From Tetramitus jugosus (Eukaryota > Heterolobosea > Eutetramitea > Acrasida > Vahlkampfiidae), in the NCBI GenBank assembly GCA_937625935.1, contig OW569365.1, forward strand, positions 124,001 through 188,000: a DNA stretch of 64,000 nt. Reading direction: 5' to 3'. Of the stretch, positions 1 through 9,589 are shown in pieces (within the stretch, counting starts at the first letter, position 1; each line of letters opens with the position of its first letter). The translations under genes were made by a program, and so were the position numbers. The notes under the pieces were generated by a model. It saw nothing but the letters and a program-made list of their open reading frames with translations, had not been told where the DNA came from and made no database searches.

Positions 1-1482
1 GTCCTTGTTTTCAACCAAAGAGTGGTGGAACGAGTCTGTATTCGACACCACCACGAAGAATTAGTTCAAAGTTTTCTCTGGGCAGAAGAAGCAGCGTAAG
101 TTTTGCAAGGCACAATGACAATATCGATGTGCTCTCACAAACTGTCTTGTTGCCAACTGATTCACCGTATGTTTCCTTTTATTTGACGTGATTTTTTTTG
201 TTTTGTTAGATGAACATATCTTACAATTTGTTTTAGATATCTTGAAGCATTGCCATCACCCGATGTGAAAAGACAATTGTTTACGGGAATTACGCCTGCA
301 AAGAGGTCTTTGGGCAGAGATGTATTAATGATGGCATCCCCCTGTACCAATCTGTCTGAAGACTTGATGCTGTTCTTGCAAGTGAAAGATGAAGAATTGC
401 ATGAGAATGACGAGAGTCCAAATGTTGCACCATCCAAGTCCAGAAGGTCATCTGTAAGTAAATTCTGTGCTCCATCTGATGCACAACAGCAAGAAATTGA
501 CCAAGAGGAAGAGGAAGAAGATGAGTCGTATCGACATGTACTGTTCCCTATTACTCCCATTATCAAGAACAAGAGGAAGAATGTAGACACGAGTGGTTAT
601 GATTCTGATGATGTGGTATTGAAGAGCCCAATGAGAACGATCAGAACACCATTGTCGTCCATGGTCAATGCTATACCTCAAACTGAAACTACGAATACTT
701 CAAGCACATTCTCAACTCTGGACCTCATGAGACAGAAGAAGAAGGCTGCACAACTGTTGAAGCAACAACAATCTGTTCAGGCTGTAAATGTGGAAGTCCA
801 AAAGATCTTGGACAAGGCAAGACAAACTACGGAGAATAAGAAGAAGGTGGTTGACGAGAGGAAACGGAAAAGAGAAGAAGAGATGAGTGCAACGCGCGAC
901 AACAAGAAACCTCGAGTCGGATTGCTTCCTGCGACCAAGTTGACCACAACTACGACCTCGAGGATCATGTCATCTGGATATGGTCGCTCATCCTCCACTG
1001 CTTCCATCACCTCTCAGTTAAGTGTTCCTTCACCAGCCAAGAACACACCATCCAAAATTCCAAGATTCAATCCATCGAACAATGTAAATAGATCCATGGT
1101 GAATGCAACAAGCAGAGTGATAGCAAGCACAAACAGCGCTATACGGAAAACGCCATCAAAAACAACAAGCAGGAATGGAGTTAGCACAACTCCTCGCAAA
1201 GTTGCAAGCAGCTCTCCTCGGCCGTTTAATCTGTCAGATGCTGAAGATATACATTCAATGAACTTGCCAACAGCACCAACAAGTATTGCCAGCAGATTTG
1301 GTTTCCGATCTAACCTGATGACAAACACATCATCCATTTCAGCTCTCACTGCTCAGAATAGGATTCAAGCAAGAGCGGGCTTGAAATCAATTGCTCAGGT
1401 GCCCTCAGGCCTACACAGCTCTAAAGTATTGAATGCAGCAAAGACAAGAAGGGACTCCCGTCTCTTTGCTCATCAAAACTGA
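1..1482 (+). CDS. Basic Ser-rich protein with SxIP-type motif (5' end outside window)
   Basis: The reading frame is open from the left edge. An exon (codons from base 3) ends at 166; a 70-nt GTATGT...TTTTAG intron occupies 167-236; the second exon runs from 237 to the TGA ending at 1482. The joined frame reads through without a stop. The protein is low-complexity and basic. It has an acidic stretch (QEEEEEDES), a helical Lys/Glu/Arg-rich segment that could form a coiled coil, then a long Ser/Thr/Pro/Arg-rich tail. The tail has several SP/TP sites (possible CDK-type sites) and the sequence TPSKIPRF. SKIP in a basic Ser/Pro-rich context is the SxIP form used by EB1-binding microtubule plus-end proteins. 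That suggests a cytoskeletal or mitotic role, but this is inference; no globular domain is recognised. The N-terminus is missing, so identity stays open. Confidence 0.75.
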
Positions 1483-1602
1483 GCACACAGAGCATACCAA
1501 TAGAGATATCATAATAGAGAATCTCCTTTTTGTATCCTTTACATAGAATACGATATTATTTATTGATTTAGCATGCGTTTTCCGTTTACTTTTTTTGAAA
1601 TC

Positions 1603-2448
1603 CTAATCATCCAGTGACCGCGTAGCATTCGCAGCTGTCAACTTCAAATCTTGGTGAATATAATCGAGAATCAAGTCTGCGGCCATTGACACAAACGCAG
1701 GCATATCATTTCTCTCATCAGAATTAAACTTTTGAAGCACAAATGAGTGGAAATTTGGAGTAAATTGCTCTCTTGGTGCAATACCCATTCGCAATCGATG
1801 ATACTTGTCCGTTCCTAGTTTCTTCTCAATATCCTTCAATCCATTGTGACCACCATCACCTCCCTTGTACCTCAGCTTCATTGTTCCATACATGCAATGA
1901 ACATCATCCGCAATTACCAAAACACGATTATTCTTGTTCATTTGATTCGTTTTCATGCCATAAGTGTCCATGTACTGCCTCACTGGCTGACCACTCAAAT
2001 TCACAAAAGATTGTGGTCTCATTAAATGAATATCCACGTCAGGGAAGAACACCAACTTGTCCATCCTTTGTTTCAGCACATCTTCCTCAATTTCAATATC
2101 TTCCAAATTGGGAATCACAAACTCTTCTTGTTGTTCTCCCGACCCCGCCGTAGATGTCGATGAAAAATCTCCCGCCATTTCCTTCATTTTCATTGAATGT
2201 TCATGTTTGATCCGATTTAGTGTTCGTTGTCGTTCTCGTTCCAACACAGTAGCTCTCAGTGAATTATACTTGTTAAAGCTTACAATCTTGTGTCCCACTT
2301 CAGCATTGTACTTTTTCTGCATGATCATTGGAATTTGCAATTTCTCCGCCAGTTTATCCACGACCATGAAACCAATGTTGTGGCGGGTCATTTGATATTG
2401 AGTACCAGGGTTTCCCAGACCCACAATTAACAATTTTGTCGTCTTCAT
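1603..2448 (-). CDS. Peptidyl-tRNA hydrolase, Pth1 type, with internal insertion
   Basis: Cleaves the ester bond of peptidyl-tRNAs released from stalled ribosomes. The start MKTTKLLIVGLGNPG places the family's N-terminal strand and GLGNPG loop at residues 8-15. The catalytic region TRHNIGF (His23), the NLSGQPV substrate-binding Asn, the DD of VIADDVH and the GGHNGLKDI and RMGIAP motifs are all present. The in-frame extension upstream (to 2541) begins at a GTG, so 2448 is the first supported ATG. At 281 residues it is longer than bacterial Pth (about 190-200). The excess is a charged insertion of roughly 60-70 residues between the N-terminal strand region and the NLSG motif, rich in Arg/Lys then Glu. 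No clear mitochondrial presequence is visible on the short form. The gene is convergent with its left neighbour, with 120 bp between stops. Confidence 0.9.
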   Translation of the reverse strand: MKTTKLLIVGLGNPGTQYQMTRHNIGFMVVDKLAEKLQIPMIMQKKYNAEVGHKIVSFNKYNSLRATVLERERQRTLNRIKHEHSMKMKEMAGDFSSTSTAGSGEQQEEFVIPNLEDIEIEEDVLKQRMDKLVFFPDVDIHLMRPQSFVNLSGQPVRQYMDTYGMKTNQMNKNNRVLVIADDVHCMYGTMKLRYKGGDGGHNGLKDIEKKLGTDKYHRLRMGIAPREQFTPNFHSFVLQKFNSDERNDMPAFVSMAADLILDYIHQDLKLTAANATRSLDD

Positions 2449-2632
2449 TATCTGGGCTGCTTCTGTGCTTTCAATGTTCGTGTGAAAAATGGTTTTTCTT
2501 TTTTTGAGCCGAAACCAACAGGAAAACACCGCCAAAGCCACGTCAATTCAATCAGATCAGTGAAGCAAAGAATTCCATTTCCGATTCAAGCAGAACAGAA
2601 AAACAAACCAAACAAGAAGAAGAAGAAGTAGA

Positions 2633-3470
2633 ATGGATTCTCTGTATATCACTGCCCTAGTTGTCATCCTAGTGACTTTGCTTCTCACTCTTGCACGTAT
2701 GTCATGTCACATTCCTCTTTCATCACATGAGTTGTTGTCTGTTGTTGACTGACACCAAAAAATTCATTGTAATTACTGTTGAAATGGGTATCTCTCTAGT
2801 CAAGAAGCGAATTTTTGGATCATCGAGTGCTGCTTCCTCCACCACATGTCTCATTCTCGGAAACTCCAACAGCGGAAAAACTGCATTATTTTACCGATTA
2901 TCCGAAGATAAAATGCGCGAAACGTTGACTTCAATGAAGGAAAATGAAGCTTCTGTTCAATTAACGATTGGAGAGAGTCAACAGAAGAAGAAGATTCAAT
3001 TGGTGGATATTCCGGGTCATGAACGTATCCGATCTCGTTATCAGCACTACTTGCCAGTGACTGCTTGCATCGTGTTCATGGTTGACTCGATCGATTTCTC
3101 CTCTCATATCCCTCAAGTCGGAGAATACTTGTTTGACTTGTTGACCAATGCACAAGTCGTCAAACGGAAGATTCCCATCCTTGTTGTGTGCAACAAGAGT
3201 GAATTGAGCATTCATCACATGAATTATGTGAAGAAGGAGTTGGCAGTTGAGTTGAACAAGATTAGAGCTACGAGAACATCTCAAATGTCCATGAGTCAAG
3301 ACACACAGGCTGAGAATGAATCAGTTGTGGATCTGGTGGAAGATGTGCAACGAGAGTTTGCATTTGATGAGAACACTTTGAGAACAAGTGTTGAATTTAT
3401 TGACTGCTCATTGACCAACAAGGACAATTTGGATCAATTGAAGCAATTCGTGTTTGATCACACTGCATAG
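2633..3470 (+). CDS. SRPRB: SRP receptor subunit beta
   Basis: Membrane-anchored small GTPase that holds SRP receptor alpha at the ER for co-translational targeting. Two exons: 2633-2696 and 2800-3470, with a 103-nt GTATGT...CTCTAG intron. Exon 1 encodes an almost purely hydrophobic helix (ITALVVILVTLLLTLA), the expected N-terminal membrane anchor. Exon 2 carries the G1 motif GNSNSGKT, the DIPGHERIR switch II region that is typical of SR-beta rather than Arf, VVCNKSE as G4, and a C-terminal FIDCSLTNKDN region as G5. The KELAVELNKIRATR segment followed by a Ser-rich loop also matches the SR-beta layout. Joined length is 244 residues, close to the animal protein (about 270). The splice phase fits exactly (C|TC). 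Confidence 0.93.
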
Positions 3471-3747
3471 ACATTCTCTTGATAGCTATCAAGTATTGTA
3501 ACAACAAATGACCAGCCACATTACCTCATAAACAATAAAATGATGATTGGTTATCTATCAGACAAGACAAAATGCAAAAGCTGAAATATTTCATGTTCGG
3601 TCCCATGTACCAAAGTTTTCCGCCATGTTCGGCTGAGAGAGATCTCCGCTCTTCCACGAAGAAAGATCGACACCATCAACAAAAATCAACCTTTCAGAAA
3701 ACCACCAACAACAACAACCACAACAATAATATCAAATTTTTATCATC

Positions 3748-5914
3748 ATGTCATCCTCTTCTGCTAATGTTGAACCAAATCCTAATGAGCCAATCATTCA
3801 AAACTTAATTGATCAATTGTCTGATCAAATCAATGACAACAACAACAATAGCTCCAATGTCATTTCTATTTTGCAACAGTTGGGTGATCTTGCTAGAGAT
3901 GGTATGACTCACACACGTGTGTGCATTTATTTTCACACAAACATGTCAATCAATAATGTTTCATCTAACTAACCAACAATGATATAACAAACAATGCACA
4001 CAATATGACCAAACCAATAGAGACCAACAGGACCACAATGGGAAAGATGAACGGTTTGGTAGATACTTTGATCCGTGCTGCTACGTCAGCAACCACTGAT
4101 AAAATTCAAGTAGAAAACAAGGTGCTTCGTGTGTTTGCCAATCTGTCGTTTTATCACAAGGAGAATGCAGATTTCATTTGTAATGAATCAGAGAGAAATT
4201 TTAGTGCCATTAAGCTCTGTGTTGATCACATGAAACTTTACAGAGTCAATGGAGATGCCGCGCGACTGGCTAGTGCAACTTTGGCCAATTTGTGTCATAG
4301 TGAAAACACGATTAGAGAGCTCGCTGCTGTTCAGTATGGAGCAGTTGATTTGGCGTTTCAGGTGTTGTCCGAATTTTTGTCCAGTGATGAGGTGATTGCA
4401 TTGGATCACGACGAGTTTGATATCAGAGATGACGTTCTGAGAGCATTGGACAATTTGTTGGAGTCACGTACGTTTTTTTTTGTATTCTTTTTGTTTTGTT
4501 TGTCATTGGTTAGTTGCTTAACCTGTTTCTGTTAAATGTTCTCAATTGTTTTTGTGGATAATGATGTTTTATAGCTGTTGTGGTAAAGATGGTTGCTGAA
4601 ACGAACCTTGTGGCAATCTTGACAAATTATTTGAAGAGTAAGGTGGCACGAAGCACTGAATCGTACTTGGTTTTGGCCAAATTAATAACCAAGGTATTCG
4701 AAGCACTTGCTTCATCAGAGGCGTACCGGGCAGAGGCTATTCGATTGAACTTTATTGGGCACTTGAGATCTGTTTTGCAGTATGCAATGACTATTCGAGT
4801 TTCTGAGGAGGATGATGAAGAGACATTTGAGGAAGTGAACGAATTGATTGAACAGATTGTGACATCAGTGCTGGAATTGTTGAAGACAGAGGGAGACTTT
4901 GCACCTCAGTTGTTTGAAGGAGGTAATGATAATATGATTCAGCAGTTGATTCGATTGTTGGCTAGATCAGAGTGCTCAGAACTGATGTTGGGAACAGTGA
5001 TGACAACACTTGCTAGTATTGCTGAGAGAGATGAATTGCAGAGAGCGTTGTTGGACGAGGGTATCTTGGAACCTATTATTGCTATTTCCGATCGTGTAAC
5101 CAAACAAAAAGAAACTGTCAAGATACATCATTCTACCATGCTCAAATTCGCCATTAAGATCTTGAGTTTCCTCTCTTTGGATAACAACAACTTGACACTA
5201 TTGATTGAGAAGGGAGCTGGCAAAGTGTTCGTCGAGACATTGATTGGCCTATATGAAATACAGAAGACATATGGACCTGAAGACGTTAGCACGTTCCAAC
5301 AACTGAATGCTTTCATTATGAGAAACACGTGCATCGGTTTGGGTAATTTGGCCAGATCGGATGAGAACTGTTTGGCACTGGTGGAGATTGGTGCATCCAA
5401 GGTGCTGCTCGACTTTTTGCGCAATGGAACAGATATGAACCAAGTTGACATGCAATTGATTTGCAACGCAGCATTTGCCTTAACAAATCTAACTAGAGCC
5501 AACTCAGTAAAGGAGTTGCTTGTGGCCGAAGGAGCAATCGATGTCCTCAAAGAATTCATTAAGGAAGATGTGCCATTTGCAATGCAATTCTACGTGATTG
5601 ACGCACTCTCTGATTTGGCAAAGAACCATCCTCAGCACGCACAGTTGTTGCTCGATGGCATCGACACCAATACATCAATCGTCGATTCAGCTCTAGTGAC
5701 AATGAAGCAACTCAAGGATCAACCAAAGCTAATTTATGTGGTGCTCAAGTTGCTGCTCGCTGTAAGCGCTGAGAGTGACAACTTCCACTCAACGATCCAA
5801 CAAAAGGTTCAATCAGACAGCGAGGTCGTAACTCTTATTAATGAACTGAAGAGCAACGAGAACCCAAAGATTCAAGAGCAAGCCAACGCTGCCGTCCAAA
5901 AGTTTTCTCTCTAA
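3748..5914 (+). CDS. Armadillo-repeat protein, RAP1GDS1 (smgGDS)-like
   Basis: Three exons: 3748-3901, 4021-4467 and 4575-5914, giving 646 residues. Introns of 119 and 107 nt begin GTATGA and GTACGT, and both splice phases restore the frame. Nearly all of the protein is helical repeats with armadillo signatures (LGNLARSDENCLALVEIG, AAFALTNLTRANSVKELLVAEGAI, ATLANLCHSENTIRELAAVQYGA). Length, the all-ARM make-up and the SDENC repeat resemble RAP1GDS1, which binds prenylated Ras/Rho-family GTPases with a C-terminal polybasic region. Assignment to that family rather than another ARM scaffold is an inference. The N-terminus is Asn/Ser-rich and probably disordered. Confidence 0.82.
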
Positions 5915-6099
5915 CAACGATTCCAATTGGTTCTTTGATCGCAGACATAAATGTCAAAATGTGTTATTTATTGATATTCAGCTTCTTCAGGAGAATTTCA
6001 ACCAATTACCAAAAAACTGCGCATTCGTCAGGAGAATTTCAACCCAAAGAAACAAAACCAACCTGGTCACACTCGATAAACAATCAGAACAACGACAAC

Positions 6100-7083
6100 A
6101 TGGAGGACGATTCTGTCACCCAAGTACCCCTGAGCCCAAATATCACTCAGCAAGAAATCATCGTACCTGCCAAAGATGACCAATTCCCTCTGAGAGCTAC
6201 TCTTTTCAAGCCAAAAGCTTCAAGTAAGGATGCTGCTGCCAACATCTTTTGTGTCATCTCATCTGCCACTGGTGTCAAGAGAAGTTTCTATTTCCCTTAT
6301 GCAACATTCTTGTGTGAACAGTATGGCTTCACTGTTATTTGCTTTGATTATCGTGGAATTGGTGACTCCAAGCCTTCTAAAACACCGGTCGATGTCAAAG
6401 CTGATATTGTCGATTGGTGTCGTCGTGATGTTGCCGGTGTATTCGAATGGGTATTCTCCAATTATCCGGAATACACAGTTGTCAATGTAGGTCACAGCGT
6501 AGGTGCACATGCGTTGGCAATCATGTACCCTGAGATCAATACCAAGATCGCTCGAGTTCTGACCATATCTGCAAACTTGCCCTATTTGAGAAATTTCAAG
6601 TGGAATTCCACTTATTTGCTCACGTTGTTTACCTTCTACTTGGCGCGACCATTGTTCATCGCATATTATGGATTCTTTCCTGCTGGAACACTGTTTGGTA
6701 TCATGGAGGATCTGCCTTCTGATATTGCAAAGCAATGGGCTTGGTGGATGAAGCATAAAGACTACTTTGTCACTTATGGCAAATCAAAGTTGTTGCATCC
6801 AGAGGGATTCCAGAGCTTAAAGGCGCCCATCCTAAGCTTGAGCTTTGATAATGATAACATTGCGACTGAAAAACAGTTTGATGACTTCCATCGTAGGTTC
6901 ATTAACAGTGATCAGATCTCTCGCCAGCACTACAAGGAATACAAGTGTGGCCACATGAACTTTTTCAGAAAGCCCAACATGGATAAGCCAAGCAATCACA
7001 TGAAACTGTGGGGCCAAACAGCTCAATTCCTGCTCAATGGCGCAATGCCAGCAGACAACCAACTACCTCCTTCCAAATTGTAA
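6100..7083 (+). CDS. Alpha/beta hydrolase, YheT/COG4757-like
   Basis: A 327-residue single-domain serine hydrolase of unknown substrate. The start MEDDSV follows an A/C-rich leader (ACGACAAC). The frame is open further upstream to 5935, but that stretch has no domain character and is probably 5' UTR. The order is: strand VISSATGVKRSFY (oxyanion region), VICFDYRGIGDS, the nucleophile elbow GHSVGAHA, a cap-like hydrophobic segment (STYLLTLFTFYLARPLF), the acid region LSLSFDNDN, and the catalytic His in KCGHMNFF. This order matches predicted hydrolases of the COG4757/Abhydrolase_1 type found in bacteria and protists. It lies 185 bp after the armadillo gene on the same strand. Confidence 0.85.
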   Translation: MEDDSVTQVPLSPNITQQEIIVPAKDDQFPLRATLFKPKASSKDAAANIFCVISSATGVKRSFYFPYATFLCEQYGFTVICFDYRGIGDSKPSKTPVDVKADIVDWCRRDVAGVFEWVFSNYPEYTVVNVGHSVGAHALAIMYPEINTKIARVLTISANLPYLRNFKWNSTYLLTLFTFYLARPLFIAYYGFFPAGTLFGIMEDLPSDIAKQWAWWMKHKDYFVTYGKSKLLHPEGFQSLKAPILSLSFDNDNIATEKQFDDFHRRFINSDQISRQHYKEYKCGHMNFFRKPNMDKPSNHMKLWGQTAQFLLNGAMPADNQLPPSKL

Positions 7084-7245
7084 TGCTATTATCCATCTGT
7101 AAAAATGTTCCTTGTCACTTAAGGTGGGACGTGGTCACCTTAAACTTCAATTCCAGTCAAAAATTGACCTTTTTGCTCACAACAAAACAAAACCAGAACC
7201 AAACAATCGAGATCACATTCAACAAACAAAAATCAAAGAGATCAT

Positions 7246-8661
7246 ATGAGACAATTGAACTACGAACAAACTTTTCAGTGTGATCTCGAAACCTTTTTCG
7301 AACAAATTGTTTTTTACCCCGAATTTCAACGACAATTGTTGATCAACCGAGGAGATTCCAACGTTCAAGTCAATCCCTGGTTTTACAAAAAAACCAACGA
7401 AAAACATTACAATGGCGAAAAGGAAGCAAAAGTGAGTCAAATCTATAATCGGGCAATGGACAATGAACCCAATGAGCCCATGACAAGAAAGATTTCATTT
7501 GAAACAAAAAACAAGGCTCCTTCATTGGTGAGCAGGACTTTACAATTGCCAAGTGAGATAAAGTGTGAATTGCAAGAAGAATTTGAATGGATATACAGTG
7601 ATGTTGATGGTGTTGAATCCGATGAAAATGAGAATAGCATGGCGATGAGTGATGAGAGCAATATTCGATTTGGTCTTCGTCGCTTTAAGCATGTATCCGA
7701 CCTTGTTTTTGTCAATATTTCAATGAAAGATTCTATTTTTGTTCGTTCTGAGTGGGATGTACATACGAGTTCAACAAAAGATGTCGTTGTGTGTAAGCTT
7801 CGTGTGAAATGTGAGTTTAAGACGAGTATTTGGGGAGTGACGGGTATTGTGGAAGGTTTTATGGAGTCAGATGCAAAGATATCGTTTGGCGATTGGCTTT
7901 CAGAAGCACAGAAACATTTAGAACGGTATCGTGCTGAACAGGCTGATGTACTTCAGAAGACGCAACTCACGAATCAGAAGGAATACGATTATTCAGATGA
8001 CGAAGATAATGAAGACGATGTGATTTCGATGGTTAGTTCTCCTACAACGATTAAGGCATCCCATTATCCCAGCAGTGTACTGTCTGTGATTACAAACGAT
8101 AGTGACGATGAGAGTTTCTATTCGATTCGAACGCAGAATCGTCCCTCGTCGGTGGTGAGTAATGATCGCTTGTCAAGTTCGAGTAAGAAGGTTTCTATCG
8201 TAGAGCCTGCGTCGGCTCTACTCGACAGAAGTGCTGCGCTTGCCAATCTGAAGCAAAGTGTGCACGAAGTACGTGCTCTGGTACAAAAAACAGAAGTACG
8301 ACTGGAGGGACTCGAGCAGGAATTCTCGAATCACGAATTAGATGTAATCATACGACTCTATATGCAACGTATAGAGCAGCTGTACCGCAAGCAAAACGAA
8401 CAGTTAGAGTTGTTGAACAGGACATCGCCACATCGAGGCCAAAGAATATCAGATGTGTCACACCGGCAACGAGGTTGTAGAAGCGCACTGTTTTGGTTCG
8501 GAATTGGTGCATTAGTTTCTAGCCTCTTCTCTGTCTTGATGTCGAACCGTTCTCGATCCATGACCTCCTGGCGGAGCAATCCATCCATTATTCGTGTGTA
8601 TCAAAGCACCGTTCGGTTCATTCAATGGATTCTTCGCCTACTGAAGCTCAATAGAGAATGA
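7246..8661 (+). CDS. VASt-like (StART-like) protein with coiled coil and C-terminal membrane segment
   Basis: 471 residues. The first 230 resemble a VASt/StkART lipid-binding fold: an N-terminal F..D....F..I.FYPEFQ element, the RKISFETKNKAPSL strand, then WIYSDVD and DSIFVRSEWDVHT, which parallels the family's conserved Pro-Tyr-to-Trp strand region. A Ser/Asp-rich linker follows, then a Leu/Glu/Gln coiled coil at about 320-390 and a hydrophobic helix near 415-435 (ALFWFGIGALVSSLFSVLM) with Arg-rich flanks. In Lam/GRAMD1 proteins VASt domains move sterols at ER contact sites. Here there is no GRAM domain, so a contact-site lipid-transfer role is only a hypothesis. Domain assignment is by eye. 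Confidence 0.72.
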   Translation: MRQLNYEQTFQCDLETFFEQIVFYPEFQRQLLINRGDSNVQVNPWFYKKTNEKHYNGEKEAKVSQIYNRAMDNEPNEPMTRKISFETKNKAPSLVSRTLQLPSEIKCELQEEFEWIYSDVDGVESDENENSMAMSDESNIRFGLRRFKHVSDLVFVNISMKDSIFVRSEWDVHTSSTKDVVVCKLRVKCEFKTSIWGVTGIVEGFMESDAKISFGDWLSEAQKHLERYRAEQADVLQKTQLTNQKEYDYSDDEDNEDDVISMVSSPTTIKASHYPSSVLSVITNDSDDESFYSIRTQNRPSSVVSNDRLSSSSKKVSIVEPASALLDRSAALANLKQSVHEVRALVQKTEVRLEGLEQEFSNHELDVIIRLYMQRIEQLYRKQNEQLELLNRTSPHRGQRISDVSHRQRGCRSALFWFGIGALVSSLFSVLMSNRSRSMTSWRSNPSIIRVYQSTVRFIQWILRLLKLNRE

Positions 8662-8739
8662 GTAGAATTGATTCAGAAAACAAATAATCAGTCTCATTGT
8701 TGACTAATTGTAACTGCCTGACTTTCGGATGTTTATTTT

Positions 8740-9474
8740 TTATGTCTGTGTGGACTTTGAAATCTTGCTTCTGTTCAGCAAGTTCTTTGTCAATTCATCT
8801 ATCTGGGCTTTGTATTTCTCCCCAAGAGCCGTAATGGCGGCCTCATAGGTGGTGATGTCATCCAGTTTTTGATCGTTCATCTTTTCAACCAACAACTTGT
8901 TCTTTGTCTCTTGCGTCTCAGCATACTGTTTTTGATCAGCAACATGTTTAACAATGTTCAAGCCATTGTCTCGAGCGAGTTGGACATTCTTCTTTATACC
9001 CTCGAGTTTCTCGCGGAATTCATTGGAACCAAAATGATCTTGGCAAATGACAAAGGACATGAACCAAACTCCAATCGTGTTTTGGGAAGTGATTGCATCT
9101 ACCATCTCACTCAAATGACTGTCATCAGGATATGCATAAGATTCTGGAATTGATATTTTCTTCAACTTTTGGAGAATCCCTTGGTCTGTTACATAGTCAC
9201 TTGGCTTGTTCAAGAAATCCCGAACAATCTTGTCTTTTGCACTTTCACAAGCCAATAATGGAAGCAATGGTTTAATATATGGAACGATACGTGTATGGAC
9301 TTTGCAAAGTTCTGTCTTTGAGGGTTTCTTTGTCTTAAGTCCCTCCATTAGGGTGTTCATGTAAGTTTCTAATGCACCAAGAACATCTTTGGCGAATGGC
9401 GAAGTACCCTTGACGTAGTTTTCTGGTTTATGAAAAGTTTCATTTAATTCCTTGTTTGAATCCTCTTGCTGCAT
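8740..9474 (-). CDS. Unknown helical protein
   Basis: 244 residues, starting at an ATG (MQQEDSNKELNE) and ending in a Lys/Ser tail. The protein is predicted almost entirely helical. Residues about 25-150 contain two hydrophobic helical stretches (IVPYIKPLLPLLACESAKD and TIGVWFMSFVICQDHFGS). The last 80 residues form a charged coiled coil. There is a faint resemblance in length and helical pattern to the N-terminal bundle of cyclase-associated protein, but the family's conserved positions were not found, so no function is assigned. It is convergent with the VASt-like gene (78 bp) and divergent from the TPR-MYND gene (115 bp), so it probably shares a compact promoter with the latter. Confidence 0.7.
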   Translation of the reverse strand: MQQEDSNKELNETFHKPENYVKGTSPFAKDVLGALETYMNTLMEGLKTKKPSKTELCKVHTRIVPYIKPLLPLLACESAKDKIVRDFLNKPSDYVTDQGILQKLKKISIPESYAYPDDSHLSEMVDAITSQNTIGVWFMSFVICQDHFGSNEFREKLEGIKKNVQLARDNGLNIVKHVADQKQYAETQETKNKLLVEKMNDQKLDDITTYEAAITALGEKYKAQIDELTKNLLNRSKISKSTQT

Positions 9475-9589
9475 CTTAACTTGTTTTCTGGGCGTAAGTG
9501 ACTAAGGCGTTGTAGATTTTTAGCGGGTCGGCCAAAAACCCGATTTACTCCTCTCCGATCAACAAAATTTCTCCTCACACCACAAACAA

